DNA of 64,000 nucleotides from Cohnella thailandensis (lineage in GTDB: Bacteria; Bacillota; Bacilli; Paenibacillales; Paenibacillaceae): the NCBI RefSeq assembly GCF_014212135.1, contig NZ_JACJVQ010000021.1:62001-126000 (forward strand), in the 5' to 3' direction. A program made the translations under genes and the position numbers. The notes beneath the pieces were generated by a model. That model ran no database searches. It was given only the letters and a program-made list of their open reading frames with translations, and was not told the DNA's origin. Positions 60,627 through 64,000 of the stretch are shown in pieces. How positions within the stretch are numbered: the stretch's first letter is position 1; every line of letters begins with the position of its first letter.

Positions 60627-61658
60627 TTAGTAATCAAGCTTATAGTTGGCCAAGTACTTGGCGATTCCGTCGAGCTCTTCCTGCGACAGATCCAGATCCT
60701 TGGCAGAAGGCATCGTTGCGCCCGGTTTAACGCTTTGCGGCTCTTCGATCCATTCCTTCAGGTTCTCTTCCGCCGAACGCTCGTCGTTGTACAGAATGCC
60801 GCCGATCGTTTCGCGGCCGCCGATTCCCGTCAGGTTAGGCGCGCCGGCGCCGGAATTCTGTTCGCCGACAGCGTGGCAGCTGAGGCACTTGCTCTCGAAC
60901 GCTTCCTTGATCGCGGCGTCTTCCGGAAGCTGGCCCGGATTCTTCATCGCCGCTACCCAGCGATCGAACGATGCTTGGTCAACCGCTTTGGCCTTAAAGT
61001 CCATCAAGCTGTGGGAAGGTCCGCAGAGCTCGGCGCACTTGCCCCGATACACGCCTTCCTTCGGGAATTCCAGATACAGCTTGTTCTCGACTCCCGTATT
61101 CGTATCGATCTTGCCTCCGATGGAAGGAATCCAGAAGGAATGCTTAACGTCGGCCGACGCGAGCTTGAATTGAATCTTCTTGCCCGTCGGGACGATCAGA
61201 TCCTGAGCCGTCGTGATTCCGTACTCGGGATACTCGAACTCCCACCAATACTGATGAGAAGTCACGACGACCTGTACGGCATCCTTGTCATGAGAATAGT
61301 CCTTCGCGTAGCCGAAGACCTTGTCGATGGTCGGCACGCCAAGGATAAGAAGGAGGACGATCGGAATTACGGTCCAGATAATCTCAAGCTTGTGGTTGCC
61401 CTCGACTTGCTTCGGAATCGAGTTGTCGCCCTTCCGGCGACGGAACTTGATCAGCACGTATAGGCAAATACCGAATACGACGACGACAACAAGCGCCATG
61501 ATACTGATCGATAACACCATCAGATCAAATTGGCCTTGGGCTACCGGCCCTTGCGGCTTTAATGCCGACAGATCCTCTCTGCCCCCGCATGCCGACAGGA
61601 GAAGCGCCATCCCCGCCAGCATCGGTAGTAACCGCTTCATTACACGCCACCGATTCAT
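60627..61658 (-). CDS. ctaC: Cytochrome c oxidase subunit II with fused cytochrome c domain (caa3 type)
   Basis: A 343-residue lipoprotein; the signal peptide ends LSAC near residue 24. Two membrane helices follow, then the CuA domain (GKCAELCGPSHSLMDF, about 203-218) and a C-terminal cytochrome c domain with haem motif CLSCH (about 257-261) and a Met ligand in GATMPSAK. It accepts electrons and passes them to subunit I. The start is uncertain: ATG 61658 or ATG 61640, neither with a strong ribosome binding site. A TTGACA promoter and ResD-like box lie upstream. Confidence 0.95.
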   Translation of the reverse strand: MNRWRVMKRLLPMLAGMALLLSACGGREDLSALKPQGPVAQGQFDLMVLSISIMALVVVVVFGICLYVLIKFRRRKGDNSIPKQVEGNHKLEIIWTVIPIVLLLILGVPTIDKVFGYAKDYSHDKDAVQVVVTSHQYWWEFEYPEYGITTAQDLIVPTGKKIQFKLASADVKHSFWIPSIGGKIDTNTGVENKLYLEFPKEGVYRGKCAELCGPSHSLMDFKAKAVDQASFDRWVAAMKNPGQLPEDAAIKEAFESKCLSCHAVGEQNSGAGAPNLTGIGGRETIGGILYNDERSAEENLKEWIEEPQSVKPGATMPSAKDLDLSQEELDGIAKYLANYKLDY

Positions 61659-61736
61659 TCAATTCAACCCCATCTCGACGTTTTCATAGATTGCTGCTGC
61701 ATGTCGTGGCGAATGCAATCCATGTGGTGACTCATG

Positions 61737-61769
61737 CACGAACCTTACACGAACCTTAAACAAACCTTA
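61737..61769. repeat. Three 11-bp direct repeats in the ctaC leader
   Basis: CACGAACCTTA, CACGAACCTTA and AACAAACCTTA follow each other with an 11-bp period. Hexamers TTACAC and TTAAAC in register recall the direct-repeat boxes of PhoP/OmpR-type regulators. They lie downstream of the predicted ctaC -10, so they would act as a block or as part of a second promoter. Confidence 0.5.
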
Positions 61770-61793
61770 AAAAACACACGTTCCTAATCAAAT

Positions 61794-61823
61794 AATATAG
61801 AGTTTGGCCCTACAGTTTGTCAA
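61794..61823 (-). promoter_or_regulatory. Promoter of the ctaCDEF operon
   Basis: TTGACA (61818-61823) and TATATT (61794-61799) on the minus strand, 18 bp apart. The leader to the ctaC start is about 130 bases. Confidence 0.6.
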
Positions 61824-61845
61824 TGTTCACAGAACAGTTCACAAA
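61824..61845 (-). promoter_or_regulatory. ResD-like box upstream of the ctaC promoter
   Basis: On the minus strand TTTGTGAAC (61837-61845) is followed, one turn later, by TGTGAACA (61824-61831), directly abutting the -35. TTTGTGAA is the core of the ResD binding site known from Bacillus subtilis respiratory genes. The remaining stretch 61846-62088 shows no other supported feature. Confidence 0.45.
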
Positions 61846-62088
61846 TTGTTCTTATAACTGTCAAAATCCTTGCGGCTCAACGCCTCCGCACTCCTAAAGG
61901 ACCATGCGGCGCCGCCGCAATCGCCTTCGTGCAAACGCACACATTCCCAATTCGTCACGCTGCCGGAGCCTCGAGCCTCTTCATCAGCTTTTACCAAACC
62001 GCCCTTGTTTTATGTACGCGACTTCGAGCATACGAATTCCCCTTCAGGTTATCCTACCCTTAACAGCAGGAACAAGGAGGAATGGATC

Positions 62089-62820
62089 TTGATTGCCCGT
62101 CAACCGACCTTACGGCAGCTTCTTCTCATGGCTTGCGGATTGAGCTTGGCATTCGGTCTCTCGGCATGCAACACCTACACCGCCAAGTTCCAGAAGAGCG
62201 CCCACGATTATTCCAGCCGCAGCCCCAACGATCCCAAGGTTGCCCGCATCCAATCATTCGGCACTTTGTCCGCGCGCAGCCCCTCTCACGACAACAAATC
62301 CTTCAAATACAGCTCCCAATTGTCCTATGACGTCCGGGCTCTTCCCGGCGTGAATTCGGCCATCGTCATTCTCACGGACAAAAACGCCTATGTCGGCATC
62401 ATGACCGATTGGACGGCGACCGGGACGAAATCCCACGGCGGCGCGGCTACCAGAGAGCAAGACAACACGGGAACGACCGAAGGGGTCTATAACATCGATA
62501 CGGGCGGCAAAACTCCGGTTTACAGGGAGATGGTCACCCCGTACAATTCCTACTTCAGCCATAAGGACGTCTCCGACTTATCCTCGGAATTAAGGCAAAC
62601 GATCGGGAACGCGATTCGCAAAAAACAGCCGGGGATCCAAGACATCTATATTTCGGCCAACCGGGAATACGTCAACCAGCTGCTCCTGTTCGCCCGAGCT
62701 TCATGGAAAGGGCAAGACACCGCCGGGCTGACCGACGATTTCAACACGCTCGTCAAGTATGTATTCAGTCTGGGCAAGGAAATTCCGACCCCGCTTCCCG
62801 AGCATAGGATACCCAAATAA
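62089..62820 (+). CDS. YhcN/YlaJ-type sporulation lipoprotein
   Basis: A 243-residue lipoprotein with signal peptide ending LSAC near residue 27. The middle part, DVRALPGVNSAIVILTDKNAYVGIM, resembles the secretion-lipoprotein domain of YhcN/YlaJ proteins found in the forespore or spore coat layers. The TTG at 62089 has GGAGG eight bases upstream; the ATG at 62083 is out of frame. A terminator-like hairpin follows directly. Family assignment is moderately sure. Confidence 0.75.
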   Translation: MIARQPTLRQLLLMACGLSLAFGLSACNTYTAKFQKSAHDYSSRSPNDPKVARIQSFGTLSARSPSHDNKSFKYSSQLSYDVRALPGVNSAIVILTDKNAYVGIMTDWTATGTKSHGGAATREQDNTGTTEGVYNIDTGGKTPVYREMVTPYNSYFSHKDVSDLSSELRQTIGNAIRKKQPGIQDIYISANREYVNQLLLFARASWKGQDTAGLTDDFNTLVKYVFSLGKEIPTPLPEHRIPK

Positions 62821-62862
62821 AAAAGATCGACGCCCCTTAAGGGGCTGATCGATCTTAAATTT
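62819..62862. terminator. Terminator between convergent lipoprotein and small gene
   Basis: Arms around AAGATCG and CGATCTT with an inner GCCCC/GGGGC stem and TTAA loop, flanked by A and T runs. Confidence 0.7.
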
Positions 62863-62873
62863 ATCCTCTCTTC

Positions 62874-63065
62874 TTAGGAAGCAGGGGAATTTAATTTAAC
62901 CAGTTCTCGTTCAACGAGCAGAGTCAACTCATCCTCATATCCGCCTGTAATTCTATATTTGCGGATGTAATCTTTCACAAACTTGCGCGGGTCCTTGGGC
63001 CGGAAAATTCTCGTCAGTTCTCGTAGACTTTCTTGAACCTCGTTGTGGCTTCGTTTGGCTGCCAT
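62874..63065 (-). CDS. Small basic hypothetical protein
   Basis: A 63-residue, highly charged soluble protein (MAAKRSHNEV start, then RPKDPRKFVKDYIRKYR) probably rich in alpha helix. GGGAGGG lies seven bases before the ATG at 63065; a longer in-frame reading to 63134 lacks such a signal. I do not recognise the family. Confidence 0.65.
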   Translation of the reverse strand: MAAKRSHNEVQESLRELTRIFRPKDPRKFVKDYIRKYRITGGYEDELTLLVERELVKLNSPAS

Positions 63066-63333
63066 GCGATTCCCTCCCAGCGGAATAAAACCCGCAAGTT
63101 TTGCTAAAGCGGTCCACTCTCCAGTTGTCGACAATTTTAACCCTGCTACTCCCCATTATACCAGTTTTCGGCTTAGGTTAAAAGCAAAACCATACTAGGG
63201 CGGAACTTCGCCGCTCTCCTGGCGGATCGCCGCGGCAGCGCGGCGGCTCCTCCGGGTGATACTCTATCCTATGTTGAACAAGGCCCCTCTGATTCGTCCC
63301 CGGAAGGATTAGTCGTATCTCGGTTCGATTCGA

Positions 63334-63669
63334 CTATTCGGCGGAGTCCTCCTCCGCCTCCTCGTGATCCTCGGGGATCCCTTTCGATTTGGCCGTCATT
63401 TGCAAGAACGCGATAACCGCTCCGACGGATACGAGGATGCCCAATCCCATGGCAGCCAGAAGCGGCAAGGTGCCGATTCCCGCTTCCACCACCGAAGAGG
63501 TCGCCAATCTATCGGACGCTTGAACGGGCGCGGCCCCGAATGCACACCACAAAGAAGTCCCTAACGCCAAAGTACGTGCAACGAATCTGCCACTGCGCCT
63601 GTTTAGCTCTTTCGTCTTCTTGGTTCGTTCCGGTTTCTCCGCTTCGAAATCCGGTGCGTTCGTCGCCAT
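63334..63669 (-). CDS. Small two-helix membrane protein, unknown function
   Basis: A 111-residue protein: a charged N-terminus (EAEKPERTKKTKEL), a hydrophobic segment with possible signal cleavage (about 32-54, ends PVQASD), a second helix (about 68-92) and an acidic tail (EDHEEAEED). GGAG lies eight bases before the ATG at 63669; an ATG at 63714 after GGGGGGAT would add 15 residues. No family recognised. The gap 63066-63333 holds only GC-rich palindromic sequence. A near-consensus cre site lies upstream. Confidence 0.55.
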   Translation of the reverse strand: MATNAPDFEAEKPERTKKTKELNRRSGRFVARTLALGTSLWCAFGAAPVQASDRLATSSVVEAGIGTLPLLAAMGLGILVSVGAVIAFLQMTAKSKGIPEDHEEAEEDSAE

Positions 63670-63802
63670 CGTCCGTTCTCCGGAAGCCGATCTCCGGACA
63701 ACGGGCGCTATCATCAATTCGATCCCCCCTATACCTTCTATATCGGAACGACTAGGCAACGAGTTCACCCCTCACGCGGATAAGATTACTTATCATTATA
63801 AA

Positions 63803-63816
63803 TGTAAACGCTTACT
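63803..63816. promoter_or_regulatory. Candidate cre (CcpA) site
   Basis: TGTAAACGCTTACT matches TGWAANCGNTNWCA at all but the last base. It lies about 130 bases before the small membrane protein gene, next to a TATAAT on the minus strand. Confidence 0.45.
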
Positions 63817-63925
63817 ATTCACGGTTCAAAAAAACGTCTTGCTAGCTTTAGACATGTATCCAGTATACAAAAAACGAGGGCCGTTCACAATGAAAGCAGA
63901 CCTTAAAATTCCATTAAATTACCAT

Positions 63926-64000
63926 TTAGAAACGGGGCTGAAGCTCGCGTTTCAGTGCCTCCCCCCACAGCGTCGAAGGCAGCTCCTTGACGAATTCATA
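63926..64000 (-). CDS. C-terminal end of an unidentified gene
   Basis: Open to the right edge; it codes for the last 24 residues (ending KRELQPRF) before a TAA at 63926-63928. Codon use fits the genome. Too short to name. Confidence 0.4.
   Translation of the reverse strand, partial: YEFVKELPSTLWGEALKRELQPRF

Overview
The window looks like chromosomal DNA from a GC-rich, spore-forming member of the Paenibacillaceae (Paenibacillus or Cohnella type). Evidence: a GerA-family germinant receptor operon, a caa3-type cytochrome oxidase operon with ctaG and ctaM homologues, three ABC sugar importers that lack their own ATPase, a YesM/YesN-type two-component system, and strong AGGAGG ribosome binding sites. 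The genus is an inference; there is no rRNA in the window.

Layout. 1-2.3 kb: the start of a tagaturonate reductase gene (uxaB), a divergent AraC regulator and a Gfo/Idh/MocA oxidoreductase. 2.4-9.2 kb: sugar ABC importer 1 (binding protein and two permeases) with an adjacent sensor kinase and response regulator. 9.4-11.5 kb: a methylenetetrahydrofolate-reductase-like gene and a LysR regulator, with a MET-box-like palindrome between them. 11.6-13 kb: two small membrane proteins, then two different tandem-repeat arrays (52-bp and 45-bp units). 13-14 kb: a luciferase-like flavin oxidoreductase. 14.1-34.4 kb: a carbohydrate-degradation locus. It holds importer 2, whose first permease is fused to an extracytoplasmic seven-repeat beta-propeller, two GH78-like rhamnosidase-type proteins, a GH71/99-like hydrolase, a heterodimeric ABC exporter, a 1322-residue secreted DUF5722 protein, and a GntR/LacI-type regulator. 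Copies of an AAGTATACTT palindrome stand before the importer, the regulator itself, the GH99-like gene and the DUF5722 gene, which points to one local regulon. 34.9-46.2 kb: a tightly packed ten-gene operon of visibly lower GC, running from importer 3 through an amidohydrolase, a tartrate/isopropylmalate-type dehydrogenase, a sugar isomerase, a DUF1537 sugar-acid kinase, a class II aldolase, a Gfo/Idh/MocA dehydrogenase and a GH5-like hydrolase. It is preceded by a GntR/FCD regulator, and two nearly identical 19-bp operators mark the regulator and operon promoters. This resembles a C4 (tetronate-type) sugar-acid pathway with a new gene combination. 46.4-48.6 kb: a NatAB-like ABC exporter. 48.8-52.9 kb: a GerA-type receptor operon with an extra 80-residue membrane protein. 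53-56.1 kb: an RluA-family pseudouridine synthase and a membrane GGDEF-EAL protein. 56.2-61.7 kb: ctaM, ctaG and ctaCDEF, with a ResD-like box at the ctaC promoter. 62-64 kb: a YhcN/YlaJ-like lipoprotein, two small proteins of unknown function and the C-terminal end of another gene.

How the genes work together. The left two thirds read as plant or microbial polysaccharide use: secreted and cytosolic glycosidases release oligosaccharides, the ABC importers take them up (probably powered by a shared MsmX-type ATPase encoded elsewhere), and dehydrogenases, kinase, isomerase and aldolase funnel sugar acids toward central metabolism. Several candidate CcpA (cre) sites suggest carbon catabolite control. 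The right third is respiratory and sporulation housekeeping.
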